DNA of 64,000 bases from a bacterium (lineage in GTDB: Bacteria > Verrucomicrobiota > Verrucomicrobiia > Limisphaerales > UBA11358): the NCBI GenBank assembly GCA_021780905.1, contig JAJXXW010000080.1, forward strand, positions 1 through 64,000. The letters run 5' to 3'. This document shows positions 9,231-18,576 of the stretch, in pieces. Both the position numbers and the translations under genes were made by a program. Every line of letters starts with the position of its first letter. Positions within the stretch are counted from its first letter, which is position 1. A model generated the notes under the pieces. The model was not told where the DNA came from and made no database searches. It saw nothing but the letters and a program-made list of their open reading frames with translations.

Positions 9231-9993
9231 GGAAGTGAATGAGTTTGATCTTGCCGTCGAAATCTTCAATCAAAGCCGTGCAGCTTTCCACCCAATCCCC
9301 GCAGTTCAAATACTGCACGCCGTCAATCAGCTTCATCTCGGCGCGGTGGATGTGGCCGCAGATGACGCCGTCGGCTTTGTGATTCCGCGCCATGGCGGCG
9401 AGCGTGCCTTCGTATTCGGTGACGAATTTGACGGCGGACTTGGCTTTGGATTTCAGATACGCCGCCAGCGACCAGTAGCCGAAACCGAGCGCGCGCCGCA
9501 GCCGGTTGAAATACAGATTGAAATCCAGAATCCAGTTGTAAAGATGCGAGCCGAGTTTTTCCAGCAGGTGATTGAAGTGCGTCAGGCCGTCCGCCTGGTG
9601 GCCGTGGATGACGAGATATTTTTTCCCGTCCGCCGCCGTGTGCATCACCTGATGCGCCATCACCACGCTGCCAAAACGCATGCCGGCGAACTGGTCCACG
9701 AATTCGTCGTGGTTGCCGGTGATGTAGATCACCTTGGTCTGCTTGCGGCTTTTGCGGAGGATTTTTTGGATGAGCACGTTGTAGTCGTCGCGCCAGAACC
9801 AGCGGAACTTCAATTCCCAGCCGTCAATGAAATCGCCGACGATGTAGAGGTATTTGCAGTCCACCACACGCAAAAATTCAAGCAGTTCGGCGACGCGGGC
9901 GTGCTTGGTGCCCAGATGAATGTCGGAAATCCAGACCGTGCGGCAGACAATCGGCTGGTCCGGTTTCGGGTCCAAACGGGGCTGATCATTCAT
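9028..9993 (-). CDS. Metallophosphoesterase, UDP-2,3-diacylglucosamine diphosphatase (LpxH-like)
   Basis: All calcineurin-type metal motifs are present: SDIHLG (23-28), GDFIDGWE (53-60), GNHDE (93-97), HGHQAD (130-135), GHIHRAEM (213-220). This order and the GDFIDGWE form match the LpxH/UDP-2,3-diacylglucosamine hydrolase-like group, which releases lipid X in lipid A synthesis; activity here is not proven. Family-like sequence ends near residue 256 (KLIHFHE, about 9226), but no stop follows; the frame runs on for 65 residues rich in Gly, Arg and Asp while overlapping the glycosyltransferase. Either the stop was lost or a frameshift is present. It leads the phosphoesterase-GT-GH1 operon. Confidence 0.8.
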   Translation of the reverse strand: MNDQPRLDPKPDQPIVCRTVWISDIHLGTKHARVAELLEFLRVVDCKYLYIVGDFIDGWELKFRWFWRDDYNVLIQKILRKSRKQTKVIYITGNHDEFVDQFAGMRFGSVVMAHQVMHTAADGKKYLVIHGHQADGLTHFNHLLEKLGSHLYNWILDFNLYFNRLRRALGFGYWSLAAYLKSKAKSAVKFVTEYEGTLAAMARNHKADGVICGHIHRAEMKLIDGVQYLNCGDWVESCTALIEDFDGKIKLIHFHENDVLRAGRGPGPHDPGDGRQGNGRGGGTSDRRRDAGRERATADAGILRIGDEDARPATADAGIQI

Positions 9994-10145
9994 AACTCAA
10001 CAACGCCTGCACTTTGCCGGACGGTGAATAAGTTTGGCAATAACTTATCGCGGTTGTCACCGGAATATGATCGGTTCGTAACCTGAATGAAACATTGGCA
10101 CCAACCACGGCAAAAATTGGGTGCGCCAGAACGCGGTCCAACAGA

Positions 10146-10322
10146 TTATTTTTGATGGTTATAAATCAGCCGGATCACTTTTGCGACAGTCAGTCCCAAG
10201 GCCAGGGCAAAGCCCACCGTCAGAAGCATGATTTTGACGTTCCGACGCTGCTCCCAATCCTGCTGGCCCGGAAAAATGCGCCGGCCCAGCCATTCGTAAA
10301 TTCGATCTAAAAAAATTTTCAT
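10146..10322 (-). CDS. Small single-pass membrane protein
   Basis: A 58-residue protein starting at ATG 10320-10322 (MKIFLDRIYEWLGRR), with an amphipathic basic N-terminus and one membrane helix at about residues 30-50 (IMLLTVGFALALGLTVAKVI), ending NHQK. The composition suits a real small membrane protein, and the frame upstream of this ATG reads as non-coding. I do not recognise it. The 152-bp gap before the metallophosphoesterase (9994-10145) shows nothing definite. Confidence 0.5.
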   Translation of the reverse strand: MKIFLDRIYEWLGRRIFPGQQDWEQRRNVKIMLLTVGFALALGLTVAKVIRLIYNHQK

Positions 10323-10816
10323 CTGCAACGGGCCGTTGATCTTGCGTTCGCCTGCCTTGTTGGCGTCGAATAACACTGGGGCCTTTGCCAACGCTTTCCC
10401 CGGCCCATTTGGCCTCCAAAGAATCAGGAAGGCATGAAAGTGTAAGATATGAAGGTCGCCTTCGCCAGCGCAAATCGCTGGCAGTCTCCGCCGGCTAGTT
10501 GGGGAAAAATGGGCAGCCCAGCGACCGTTGTGCCGCCGGAAGGCTCGCCGCTGGCAGTGTTTGGCGACACCTCCGGCAAGGGACTTTGCTTTCCAGAAAA
10601 AAGCCGGCCTCAACCGCCGGCGGGAGCCAGCGGTTTGCGTCGCTGCTGGCAGTGGCGGAACAAGGCTGGCAGCGGGTAGGCGCGGCTCAACGGCACATCG
10701 ACCCGGCGCACCCTCACGCGCACTTGGCCCGCCACTTTCAACAACTTGACCCGGCACTGCCCGCCGTCGCCCGCGCCAGTTCCGTTCCGGCCAGCCCCCA
10801 GGCCCGCAACGGATCC
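10323..10816. other. No intact gene; decayed GC-rich sequence beside the IS1380 remnant
   Basis: Neither strand gives a protein that looks coding; frames are rich in Arg, Ala and Pro and broken by stops. The minus strand just below 10817 still reads DPLRAWGLAGTELARA after the recognisable transposase start, so at least its upper part may be transposase sequence that has drifted. No terminator or RNA gene seen. Confidence 0.5.
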
Positions 10817-11170
10817 AACCGCAGGTGCGCGTGATCGTTGAGATCGTCATAACCCAGCGCCCATCCGTAAATCCGCTGCGCCAGCCACTGCGGCACCGGG
10901 TGATCCACCTAGACCCGCTGCCGCTGGTCCCCAAAACATTGCGCCCGCGCCGCCGTGACGCCCAAGCCGGCGTCCGCCAGCGCTGGAAAGGGTTCCCCCG
11001 GAAAAATCAGCCGCGACTTTTCGGGAACCGAGGTCGGGCAAGAGCCAGGGCAGTTCTCGACAGTCTGTCGGCGCAGCAGCGGTCCGTGGCGTTTTCATCG
11101 GGCTCAGTGTTTTCAAGCCTTCTGACCCGCTCGCCCCTTTTTGGTTCAATCCCACTAGGAAATATCCGGG
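10817..11170 (-). mobile_element. IS1380-family transposase remnant (N-terminal part), copy 1
   Basis: The minus strand encodes, in two frames, pieces of the N-terminus of an IS1380-type DDE transposase: RKVAADFSGGTLSSAGG and, after a small deletion, PQWLAQRIYGWALGYDDLNDH. The block from 10817 to 11170 is nearly identical to 56055-56431, including a non-coding edge that ends ...CTAGGAAATATCCGG. Copy 1 lacks about 25 bp present in copy 2 near 10977. The catalytic core and C-terminus are absent, so it cannot move by itself. Confidence 0.85.
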
Positions 11171-11392
11171 ATAGGCATAATCAATGCCTGGCACCTGATC
11201 AATGGCAGCACGAACCTTCTGCCCTTCGTCACGAACTCGGCCTACGCGAAAGGCGCGAAACCGAACGTGACCGTTGAGGTCCAATATTTGGAAGACACCG
11301 ACGGCAGCCTGACGATCGGGTATGACAGTTCAGCTGGCATGAAGGCTGGGCCGACCTACATGATGTCTTCAACGAACGGCGCGCGCGGTTGA
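11171..11392 (+). pseudogene. 3' fragment of an unrecognised (secreted-type) protein gene cut by the IS1380 remnant
   Basis: Immediately after the element edge an open frame of 73 codons runs to TGA (11390-11392). It reads like a beta-sandwich domain (NAWHLINGSTNLLPFV, TVEVQYLEDTDGSLTIGYDS, GPTYMMSSTNG). It has no start codon and no continuation on the far side of the remnant, so it is probably the tail of a gene interrupted or truncated by the insertion. Function not recognised. Confidence 0.45.
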
Positions 11393-11427
11393 AACGACAA
11401 TAGGAGCCGGCGGCGCGGGCGGACGGT

Positions 11428-12198
11428 TCACGGCAGGGTCAAAATCTCCGGCCGCAACTGGCCGACGTTTTGATTGGGCAGATGCCGGTCGTCCGAGCCG
11501 GGCACCATGCTTTCCCGCCCGACGTGGCCGTCGGCAAACGTCACGTCAGCCCTTTGCCCGTGACGGAAGTGCGCATTGGGATAATTGTTGGCACCGGCGT
11601 AGTTGGTTTCCAGGTCGAGGTAATACCATTCCTTCAGCAGCGTCTGGGCCTGGAGAAAATTGTCCACGGACGCGGCGTCGGCAAACAGGCAGGTTTCGGT
11701 CGGCCGCGCGAGACGGCCGGTGCCGGCCGGCGGCGCGCCGGGCGCGGCGAAGATGTAGCGGTTGCAGCCGTAGCTGAAAATGGTGTTGGTGCCCTTGGGC
11801 CGGAACTGCGGGTTCGCGGCGGCGTTGAGCAGCGGACACAGCCGGACATCATTGCCGTGCAAATACGGAAACAACGCGCCGGACGAGAGGTTGAACGCGC
11901 GCTGGCCGTCGGCACCGTTGCCCAGCCAGCCGAACCACCACGTCTTGCCGGTGGCATCCACCTTGGTCCACAGCGGGAAGCTGTTTTCACGGTTGTCGGC
12001 CCAATACAACTGCGTGGCGACGCCGAGCTGGCGGAGATTGCTGATGCAATCGGCGCTCTGCACGGTGAGCTTCGCCTTGCCCAGCGCCGGCAGCAACACC
12101 GCCGCCAGAATCGCGATGACGGCAATGACAACGAGCAGTTCAATCAGCATGAAGCCCGGCAGACGGGGCGCGGGATGGAAGCGGGCGGGCGGGTTCAT
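11428..12198 (-). CDS. Type II secretion-type pseudopilin in a B12-regulated operon
   Basis: A 256-residue protein with a class III prepilin leader: positively charged N-terminus, cleavage expected at Gly15/Phe16, Glu20 at mature position +5, then a 20-residue hydrophobic helix ([20 protein letters not shown]). The C-terminal part carries the [15 protein letters not shown] segment seen in the large Verrucomicrobia/Planctomycetes pseudopilin families. It starts at ATG 12196-12198, overlapping the TGA of the upstream secreted-protein gene, so the two are translationally coupled and both lie behind the cobalamin riboswitch. Its role in a pilus-like or secretion structure is inferred from the leader alone. 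Confidence 0.85.
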   Translation of the reverse strand: MNPPARFHPAPRLPGFMLIELLVVIAVIAILAAVLLPALGKAKLTVQSADCISNLRQLGVATQLYWADNRENSFPLWTKVDATGKTWWFGWLGNGADGQRAFNLSSGALFPYLHGNDVRLCPLLNAAANPQFRPKGTNTIFSYGCNRYIFAAPGAPPAGTGRLARPTETCLFADAASVDNFLQAQTLLKEWYYLDLETNYAGANNYPNAHFRHGQRADVTFADGHVGRESMVPGSDDRHLPNQNVGQLRPEILTLP

Positions 12199-13190
12199 GG
12201 TTGATCCGCACGGATGCGGTAGAACGCCTGGCCGGCCGGGGGCGCGGGGTCGGCCAGATTCAAACTGCCGCCGTTGCCGGGAACGCCATTGGTGACCACG
12301 GACCAGTTCAGCAAATCGGCGGAGCGTTCCAGCGCGTAATTCCAATTGGTGCAACTGGTGAATTGCGCCTGCCATCGGCCGGACTGGAAGCCGCCGGCAA
12401 GATTTTTCACGAGCGCGGTGATGCCGGTGTCCGGCAACTGCGGCGCGTGCTTGTGGGCGTCGAACGGTGAGGTGGGAGAATAATTGGGGTCGTAGGGGCC
12501 GGCGGCGACGGAAAAACCAACCCAGGAACCGTTGGTCAGGGTCAGAGTGGACAGGCCAAATTGCGCCAAGTCCCATTGACCGTGCGAGCCGGTGCTAAAA
12601 TAAGTCAAGTCGGTGGGCGTCCAGTAAGCATTGGTGCCGCGATCCGGACAGTTGAGAAAGCCGCCGGCGGCGTTCTGCTCGGTCCAAATTTCCCAGTTTG
12701 GCCCGTTGAAGCCGCTCCAGAAAAGATCGTTCGTATTCAAAGGCGCGGCGGCGTCAACATTGACGGTGGTGTTGGTCTGCAAGCCGCTGGTGAAATAATT
12801 GGTGGCGGTTCCATCGGCAAGCCCGGAGGGGTCGGGCGTCGTCCGATGAAAACCGAGACCGTAAATCCCCAGGCCATATTGCGAATCCACCGAACCCAGC
12901 GCGTAAAAGCGCGGGTCGGCGGCCAGAAGGTTGGTGACCATTTGCGCGGCCGTGACGGTGCCGTTGAACCGGTAACCCCAGACGAGCGACTTGTCCGCGA
13001 TGGGCGCGGGCACGGTGGAACCGGTGAAATCCTCCGGCGCGCTCCATTCGATCACCAGCGCGGCGCGGTTGGTGCCGGCGCCGGTCCAGAACTGGATATC
13101 GTTGAATGAGACGGCCGAGGCTTTGACGGTGACGAACAGGCTGGCAACGGCCAGCAGCAAACGGATTTTTTTCACGGGCTGATCTTTCAT
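12195..13190 (-). CDS. Secreted protein of unknown function under cobalamin riboswitch control
   Basis: A 331-residue protein with a Sec signal peptide ([26 protein letters not shown], cleavage near residue 26). The mature N-terminal domain ([47 protein letters not shown]) is not one I can name. The C-terminus ([17 protein letters not shown], then AFYRIR) is the beta-sandwich end region common on exported Verrucomicrobia proteins, similar to the end of the TIGR03803 pseudogene at 55.5 kb. Start at ATG 13188-13190 right before the signal peptide. Because its leader is a B12 riboswitch, a role in cobalamin capture or in replacing a B12-dependent function is a reasonable but unproven idea. Confidence 0.8.
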   Translation of the reverse strand: MKDQPVKKIRLLLAVASLFVTVKASAVSFNDIQFWTGAGTNRAALVIEWSAPEDFTGSTVPAPIADKSLVWGYRFNGTVTAAQMVTNLLAADPRFYALGSVDSQYGLGIYGLGFHRTTPDPSGLADGTATNYFTSGLQTNTTVNVDAAAPLNTNDLFWSGFNGPNWEIWTEQNAAGGFLNCPDRGTNAYWTPTDLTYFSTGSHGQWDLAQFGLSTLTLTNGSWVGFSVAAGPYDPNYSPTSPFDAHKHAPQLPDTGITALVKNLAGGFQSGRWQAQFTSCTNWNYALERSADLLNWSVVTNGVPGNGGSLNLADPAPPAGQAFYRIRADQP

Positions 13191-13400
13191 TTTGGTTCCG
13201 CGAGAAAAATCACGCGGAACGGTTGTTGGTTGAGAGACCAGCGCGGAGCCGGGAGATTTTGAAAAACAAAAAACCTCCAAGCTTCGCAAACGAGGAATGG
13301 AGGTGAATTCGACGAGCCGCCAGAAACAGTCTGGACGGACTGGCCTCATCCTTCTCTTTGCGGAGAAGCGCTTCGGAACGTCCGAAGCTGACGAGCACAC

Positions 13401-13545
13401 TCAAACCGGTATCCTGACTTCGGCTTCAAACCTCACTCCCGCCTTCCCGAGCTTTCGCTTGGTGGCCTTGGGAGTTTGTAGCCGTTACAGTGGCGCAACC
13501 GTCCCGGATTCACACCGGGTTCCCAGACATTTGACTGTGATATTT
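13401..13545 (-). promoter_or_regulatory. Cobalamin (adenosylcobalamin-type) riboswitch
   Basis: On the minus strand the segment at 13501-13524 reads GGGAACCCGGTGTGAATCC, the conserved core hairpin; it is followed by GCGCCACTGTAAC (about 13485-13497), and the 3' B12 box GAAGCCGAAGTCAGGATACC lies at about 13408-13427. Order, spacing and these boxes match the RF00174 cobalamin aptamer. The downstream gene starts about 210 nt further, leaving room for an expression platform that may end in a GC-rich stem and T-run around 13255-13280. High B12 would be expected to repress the operon. Confidence 0.93.
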
Positions 13546-13582
13546 GGCGGAAACGGTCCCGCCGGTTTCAAAGAACAAGCCA

Positions 13583-13610
13583 TTTTTAGGCCAAAATAAA
13601 TTTATGCCAA
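13583..13610 (-). promoter_or_regulatory. Possible promoter for the riboswitch operon
   Basis: Minus strand TTGGCA (13605-13610), 16-bp spacer, TAAAAA (13583-13588), placing the start of transcription about 30 nt before the aptamer. Both boxes deviate from consensus; the position is what makes it credible. Confidence 0.35.
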
Positions 13611-13682
13611 GACAATTTTTTCCGGCGCGGAAGGCTTGCGTCAAATCGTCAACGAATTCATACTGTCCCACCAAAAATATTT

Positions 13683-14678
13683 ATGAGCAAAACTCCCCTT
13701 CGCGTGGCGATCACCGGCGCGGCCGGCCAGATCGGTTACTCCCTTCTCTTCCGCATCGCCTCCGGCGCCGCTTTCGGTCCGGATCAGCCGGTCATCCTGC
13801 ACCTCATCGAAGTGCCAGATGAAAAAGCCATGGCCGCGCTGCACGGCGTCTGCATGGAACTCGACGACTGCGCGTTCCCGCTGCTCAAAGGCCTCGTGCC
13901 CACCTCCAACCTCGACGAAGGTTTCAAGGGCGTGAACTGGGCGCTGCTCGTCGGCGCCGTGCCGCGCAAGGCCGGCATGGAACGCAAGGATCTGCTCGGC
14001 ATCAACGGGAAAATTTTCACCGGCCAGGGCAAGGCCATCGCCAAGAACGCCGCGAGCGACATTCGCGTGCTCGTCGTCGGCAATCCGTGCAACACCAATT
14101 CGCTCATCGCCGCGAACAACGCGCCGGGCGTGCCGAAAAACCGGTTCTTCGCCATGACCGCGCTGGACGAAAACCGCGCCAAGTCGCAACTCGCGCAGAA
14201 GGCCAGCGTGGACGTCACCGCCGTCACCAACCTCGCCATCTGGGGCAATCACAGCGCGACGATGTATCCCGATTTTTTCAACGCCAAGATTCAGGGCCGG
14301 CCGGTGCTGGATGTCATCAGCCACCGGGAGTGGCTGGAGAAGGATTTCATCGCGACCGTGCAGCAGCGCGGCGCGGCCATCATCAAGGCGCGCGGCTTGA
14401 GCAGCGCCGCCAGCGCCGCCAATGCCGCGTGCAACACCGTCTATAAACTCACGCATCCCACGCCCGCCGGCGACTGGTTCAGCGTGGGGGTGCATTCCGA
14501 CGGCAGCTACGGCATCGAGAAAGATTTGATCTTCAGCTATCCGACCCGCAGCAACGGCAAGGATTTTGAAATCGTCCAGGGCGTGCCGCACAACGATTTC
14601 AGCAAGGCCAGGATCGCCGCGACGGAGAATGAATTGAAGGAAGAGAAGGCGCTCGTCGCGGATTTGATCAAAAAGTAA
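13683..14678 (+). CDS. mdh: Malate dehydrogenase (NAD-dependent)
   Basis: 331 residues, the usual length for type-2 (cytosolic-like) malate dehydrogenases. It interconverts malate and oxaloacetate with NAD in the TCA cycle. Rossmann motif [15 protein letters not shown] at residues 12-26; the coenzyme-side Asp/Glu pair HLIEVPDE; substrate Arg in [25 protein letters not shown]; and the Asp/His catalytic relay with His in [11 protein letters not shown]. It begins 137 bp from the divergent riboswitch operon and ends at a strong hairpin terminator. Nothing unusual is seen. Confidence 0.96.
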   Translation: MSKTPLRVAITGAAGQIGYSLLFRIASGAAFGPDQPVILHLIEVPDEKAMAALHGVCMELDDCAFPLLKGLVPTSNLDEGFKGVNWALLVGAVPRKAGMERKDLLGINGKIFTGQGKAIAKNAASDIRVLVVGNPCNTNSLIAANNAPGVPKNRFFAMTALDENRAKSQLAQKASVDVTAVTNLAIWGNHSATMYPDFFNAKIQGRPVLDVISHREWLEKDFIATVQQRGAAIIKARGLSSAASAANAACNTVYKLTHPTPAGDWFSVGVHSDGSYGIEKDLIFSYPTRSNGKDFEIVQGVPHNDFSKARIAATENELKEEKALVADLIKK

Positions 14679-14702
14679 GCACGCAAGCCAACTGAGACTT
14701 TG

Positions 14703-14736
14703 ATGGCGGAAAGTTGTTTAAACAACTTTCCGCCAT
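14703..14736 (+). terminator. Perfect 17-bp inverted repeat after mdh
   Basis: ATGGCGGAAAGTTGTTT is followed directly by its exact reverse complement and then TGCTTTC. It forms a long stem 24 bp past the mdh stop. The weak T-run on the plus strand makes termination likely but not certain. Confidence 0.6.
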
Positions 14737-14919
14737 TGCTTTCAAAGGCTATATGGCCAAATGAATGCATGGTTCGGCGCAAAAGATTTTCGGGCAGCGG
14801 TCCATCGGGGAAAAGGTGTTGACGGCAGAGAGACGGACGATTATCAACGGGGAAATCACCAGCCACAAACGAACCGGCTTTTTTCGGGAAACATTCAAAT
14901 CAAAATCTGGCACACAACT

Positions 14920-17337
14920 ATGAAAACTAAATCAAACCGACCGGCGCACGGGCTTTTAATCAAAAACTTTCTCGTATTGGCCGCCCTGTTCGCCGCAGTG
15001 CTGGGCACGAAAGCGGAGGACACCCAAGCCACGACCCGGGATTTACCAGCGGCAAAGACCGACAATTCGTTGCCCGCCACTATTGACCTCAAGCCGTTTT
15101 ACAGCAACCCATTCGTCACCGGCGCCCACACGAACACGACGACTTATTTGAGCCTGGTTGGCCGGCGCACCTATGATGGTTTGCCGTTTGATATCGAAGG
15201 CCGACTGGTCATGGATGGCCAGAATGACAAAGGTTCGCCGTTGGTTGAGGGCATCAAGATCGGGCGGAAATTTGAAGAACTGCATCTGATCCACACCGCG
15301 CAATGGCATGAATATGAGGGCTGCACCATTGCCCTGGTGCGTTTGCACTATGCCGATGGAACCAGCGACGACTTAAAAATTCAATACGCGGTGAATGTGA
15401 CGGCCAACCGGCTGCCCTCCGAGGCTCGGGAAATATTGACCGATCCGAACAGCAAGCTCATCTGGCGCCATCCCGGGCCGTTCGGCGGAGATTTGCGCTT
15501 GATCAAAACGGTCTTGAACAATCCTTCTCCCGAAAAAGAAGTGGCGTCGATAGATTTGATTTCCACGCACAGCCGGGCTTCCTATGTGCTGTTCGCCGCC
15601 ACCGTGGCCAACCATGATTCGCAGCGTGCGGTGACACCGCCGATGCCGCTTAATGACCCGGACTTCCATTTCGATAGCGCGGTGAAAATTCAAGTGGTGG
15701 ATGCCGAAAGCGGCGCGGCAATTGTCGGGGCTGATGTTTATCCATGGATGTCAATAGATGACGTTGGGCTAGTGGTGCCGCCAGTTTTGACGGACACCAA
15801 CGGTAATGCGGTGGTGGAATATCCGGCGAAACGGGTGAGTAACATGGGGGTGCGGTTGAGCAAGGAAGGGTATTCTGCGGTAGGTGGAAATTGGCAAGGT
15901 GGTGAGATTCCAACCTCCATCACTTATCGTTTAAAAGAGAGGAAAAAACTTTCTGGAATTCTTGTGGATTCAGCCGGCAAACCAGTGGCAGGGGTAAAAG
16001 TAATTGGCCTTGAAGCCAATAGTTATTTACAACTGAATGAAACGGAAATAGTCGATCAAAGGGATGATAACAATACTGTTTCCACAGATTCTGACGGCAA
16101 GTTTTCCGTTTGTTTTGACGCGGATAAATTTAGCGTGGTGGCCAGCTCGCCAGCTGGATTTGCTCTGGTCGCGTCAGATAACTTCAAAACCAACCACACT
16201 ATCACCTTGCAACCGTGGGGAAGCGTTGAGGGCACTTTGTTGCATCGCGGCCAACCCATGACCGGACGCGAACTGCTCTTCTCCGTCGGCGACGGTTCAA
16301 CGATGCAAAACCTCGGCACACGGACTCCGGCCACGGTGGACGCAAAGGGGCATTTTTTGTTTCCGCATGTGCCGACTGGCGACATCCGCCTCATGTTGAA
16401 GGAGCCGATGGTCAACCGGGGCTGGTCGAGCAAGGAATTGCAGACCGTAGAGGTGAAAGCGGGCAAAACCGCCACGGCCAAAATCACACTCGATGGACGC
16501 GACGTGATTGGGCATTGGCAGCGTGACGCGAGTTTACCGGCGGAGGTGATTCTGGAACAGGGCGGTTTTTACCTTCGCCCCAACCTCACGCCGCCACCGC
16601 TGCCCAAAGATTTGGATTCGCAGGAAAAAATTCAGAAGTGGTATCAGGAATGGATAAAGACCGAGGCCGGGAAGAAATTCATGATCGCCCAACGGCAGGG
16701 CGGACAGTTGCAGATAAAGTCCGACGGCACCTTGCAAGGCGAAGCAATTCCGCCGGGTAAATATGTTTTGTCCGGCAATTTCTGGGGACACGCGGGACAA
16801 GTTGCCGAGGTGCCCAACAAAGAAGTGGTCATCCCGGAAAGTTCCGCCGGCAAATCAGAGGTGCCGTTTGACCTCGGCGAAATTGTCATCCAGGCTGTCA
16901 AACATCTGAAGGTGGGCGATACGGCCCCTGACTTCACCGTCAAGACGCTGGACGACCAGCCGTTAAAGCTCGCCGATTTTCGGGGAAAATATGTGCTGCT
17001 GGATTTTTGGGCGACGTGGTGCGGTCCCTGCGTTGGCGAAACCCCGCACATGAAAGCCGCCTACGACGCTTATGGCAGTGATGCCCGTTTTGTGATGATT
17101 AGCTTGAGTCTGGATCAGTCGACAAACCTTCCGAAAAAGTTTGCGGACAAGCATGACCTGAAATGGATCCAAGGCTTCCTTGGCGATTGGAGTAAGGACA
17201 CCGTCACCAAGGATTACAGCGTGCGTGGCATACCGTCTATTTTCCTGATCGGCCCGGATGGCAAAATCATGGCCCAAAACTTGCGGGGCGACGGGATTAA
17301 ATCCGCCGTCGGCTCCGCCTTGGGCAAACATCCTTGA
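14920..17337 (+). CDS. Exported multidomain protein with C-terminal TlpA/thioredoxin domain
   Basis: 805 residues. A Sec signal peptide (about residues 1-32, LLIKNFLVLAALFAAVLGTKAED) directs it out of the cytoplasm. The middle contains carboxypeptidase-regulatory/Ig-like beta domains (for example VKIQVVDAESGAAIVGADVYP near 260, LSGILVDSAGKPVAGVKVIG near 350, GSVEGTLLHRGQPMTG near 440). The last 150 residues are a TlpA-like thioredoxin fold: GDTAPDFTVKTLDDQPLKL, active site WCGPC at 700-704, cis-Pro in VRGIPSIFLIGPDG. Start at ATG 14920 immediately before the signal peptide. A role in disulfide or haem-related redox outside the cytoplasm follows from the fold; substrates are unknown. Confidence 0.85.
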   Translation: MKTKSNRPAHGLLIKNFLVLAALFAAVLGTKAEDTQATTRDLPAAKTDNSLPATIDLKPFYSNPFVTGAHTNTTTYLSLVGRRTYDGLPFDIEGRLVMDGQNDKGSPLVEGIKIGRKFEELHLIHTAQWHEYEGCTIALVRLHYADGTSDDLKIQYAVNVTANRLPSEAREILTDPNSKLIWRHPGPFGGDLRLIKTVLNNPSPEKEVASIDLISTHSRASYVLFAATVANHDSQRAVTPPMPLNDPDFHFDSAVKIQVVDAESGAAIVGADVYPWMSIDDVGLVVPPVLTDTNGNAVVEYPAKRVSNMGVRLSKEGYSAVGGNWQGGEIPTSITYRLKERKKLSGILVDSAGKPVAGVKVIGLEANSYLQLNETEIVDQRDDNNTVSTDSDGKFSVCFDADKFSVVASSPAGFALVASDNFKTNHTITLQPWGSVEGTLLHRGQPMTGRELLFSVGDGSTMQNLGTRTPATVDAKGHFLFPHVPTGDIRLMLKEPMVNRGWSSKELQTVEVKAGKTATAKITLDGRDVIGHWQRDASLPAEVILEQGGFYLRPNLTPPPLPKDLDSQEKIQKWYQEWIKTEAGKKFMIAQRQGGQLQIKSDGTLQGEAIPPGKYVLSGNFWGHAGQVAEVPNKEVVIPESSAGKSEVPFDLGEIVIQAVKHLKVGDTAPDFTVKTLDDQPLKLADFRGKYVLLDFWATWCGPCVGETPHMKAAYDAYGSDARFVMISLSLDQSTNLPKKFADKHDLKWIQGFLGDWSKDTVTKDYSVRGIPSIFLIGPDGKIMAQNLRGDGIKSAVGSALGKHP

Positions 17338-17406
17338 CAGGCACGCCAGCGCGCGGAAATTTTTCTCCGCCTCCGGCCGGATTTTTGGCAAATTAACCGC
17401 CGGAAA

Positions 17407-17802
17407 ATGAAATCGCGCCCGCGCATCGGTGAAGTCGGCGAACTGGCCATTCCCACGGACCTGAAGCACGCCGTGGAGTTTCACGGCGACGGTATGCCTG
17501 CCGTCGTCTCCACGCCGAACCTCATCCAGTTTCTTGAACGCACGGCGCGGCACACGCTCGCGCCGCATCTCGACGCCGATGAGCGTTCTGTCGGCATGGA
17601 GCTGGACCTTCGCCATCTCGCGCCGACGCCGGTGGGCCAGACGATTCATTGCACCGCGCGCGTCATCGCCGTCGAGGGCGGCAAGGTGCAATTCCAGATT
17701 GAGGCGCGCGACGAACACGAAGTCATCGTGCGCGGCCTGCACAAGCGCGCCGTCATCCGGACCGAAAGTTTCAGTCTCCGGGTGAAGGCCAAAACGGGAT
17801 AG
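17407..17802 (+). CDS. Hot-dog fold thioesterase, fluoroacetyl-CoA thioesterase (FlK)-like
   Basis: 131 residues, the full length of FlK-type single hot-dog thioesterases. Conserved-looking features are VVSTPNLIQFLERTARH (active-site helix with Thr and Glu), GMELDLRHLAPTPVGQTI with the catalytic-position His, and the C-terminal HEVIVRGLHKRAVI strand. Such proteins hydrolyse small acyl-CoA or other thioesters; true fluoroacetyl-CoA specificity is not implied. Starts at ATG 17407, 69 bp after the TlpA-domain gene. Confidence 0.8.
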   Translation: MKSRPRIGEVGELAIPTDLKHAVEFHGDGMPAVVSTPNLIQFLERTARHTLAPHLDADERSVGMELDLRHLAPTPVGQTIHCTARVIAVEGGKVQFQIEARDEHEVIVRGLHKRAVIRTESFSLRVKAKTG

Positions 17803-17885
17803 CCGCACCTGCCCGGACCGCTGAAGCCGGCCCGGCCCGGCCAACGCCGCTCGACAAATCATTTTCCCCGCGCCAGACTAGGAGC

Positions 17886-18497
17886 ATGGAAATGGCCTCC
17901 GGCAATTCGCCGCTCGATTCGTTGTGGACGGAATACGGCCGCGCCTTCGCGGCGTGGGACGACCTCACGCTGGCGCGCTGGCTCGCGCAGACGCTCGGCC
18001 AGTTCGAGGGCCGCGCGTGGCGGGTTTCGCATCCGCTCGTCGGCGCGTATCGCCTGGCCGCCCAGGTCGCACACGGCCGGCAAATCTGGCACCAGCGCCT
18101 TGCCACCGCGCCCGCCGCCTATGCGGAATCGCCCTGCTGCCGCGCGCCGTTCCTGCCGCTGCTCACCCGCGACGTGAAGGCGGAGGGATTGATCTGCCAG
18201 CATTGCAGCGAAATCCTCGTGCCGTTCGACGAATTATCCGCCGAGTTTCGCGCGTTGCTGGAGCCGTGGGCAAACAATTACGATCCGGTCCACGCCGTGG
18301 CCCACTGGGACGACCGCCAGCGCAAGCGCGCCGGCAACTACGATGCCGCCTACGAAAATGCCGCGCTGGCGGCGGAAAAGCTGTTGTCCATCGCCGGCCG
18401 CGAAATCGCGCCGAAGCTGCTCGACAACTACGCGGCGGTGATTTGGGAGGATCAGGACGAATGCCTGGAAGTGCGGCCGGAGGATGTGGCGGTGTGA
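17886..18497 (+). CDS. Conserved-type hypothetical protein with a CxxC-pair zinc ribbon
   Basis: 203 residues, mostly helical, not recognised. A four-cysteine cluster (SPCCRAP at about 80-86 and LICQHCSE at about 101-108) looks like a zinc ribbon. The C-terminal third (DPVHAVAHWDDRQRKRAGNYDAAYENAA) is charged and helical. No signal peptide or membrane segment. It sits between the thioesterase gene (83-bp gap) and the AsmA-like gene on the same strand. Confidence 0.6.
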   Translation: MEMASGNSPLDSLWTEYGRAFAAWDDLTLARWLAQTLGQFEGRAWRVSHPLVGAYRLAAQVAHGRQIWHQRLATAPAAYAESPCCRAPFLPLLTRDVKAEGLICQHCSEILVPFDELSAEFRALLEPWANNYDPVHAVAHWDDRQRKRAGNYDAAYENAALAAEKLLSIAGREIAPKLLDNYAAVIWEDQDECLEVRPEDVAV

Positions 18498-18576
18498 TGG
18501 GTCAAATTGTTAAACCCTTGAATCGTTGGGTCGGAAAACCACCGGTTTCACAATTTGACAAATCAACAATTCGCCG

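Noticed and set aside
13210..13404. Small protein gene between riboswitch and secreted-protein gene
   Set aside because: A 64-codon frame exists but covers the aptamer's 3' side and expression platform, and its sequence is Arg/Ser/Leu-rich without features.
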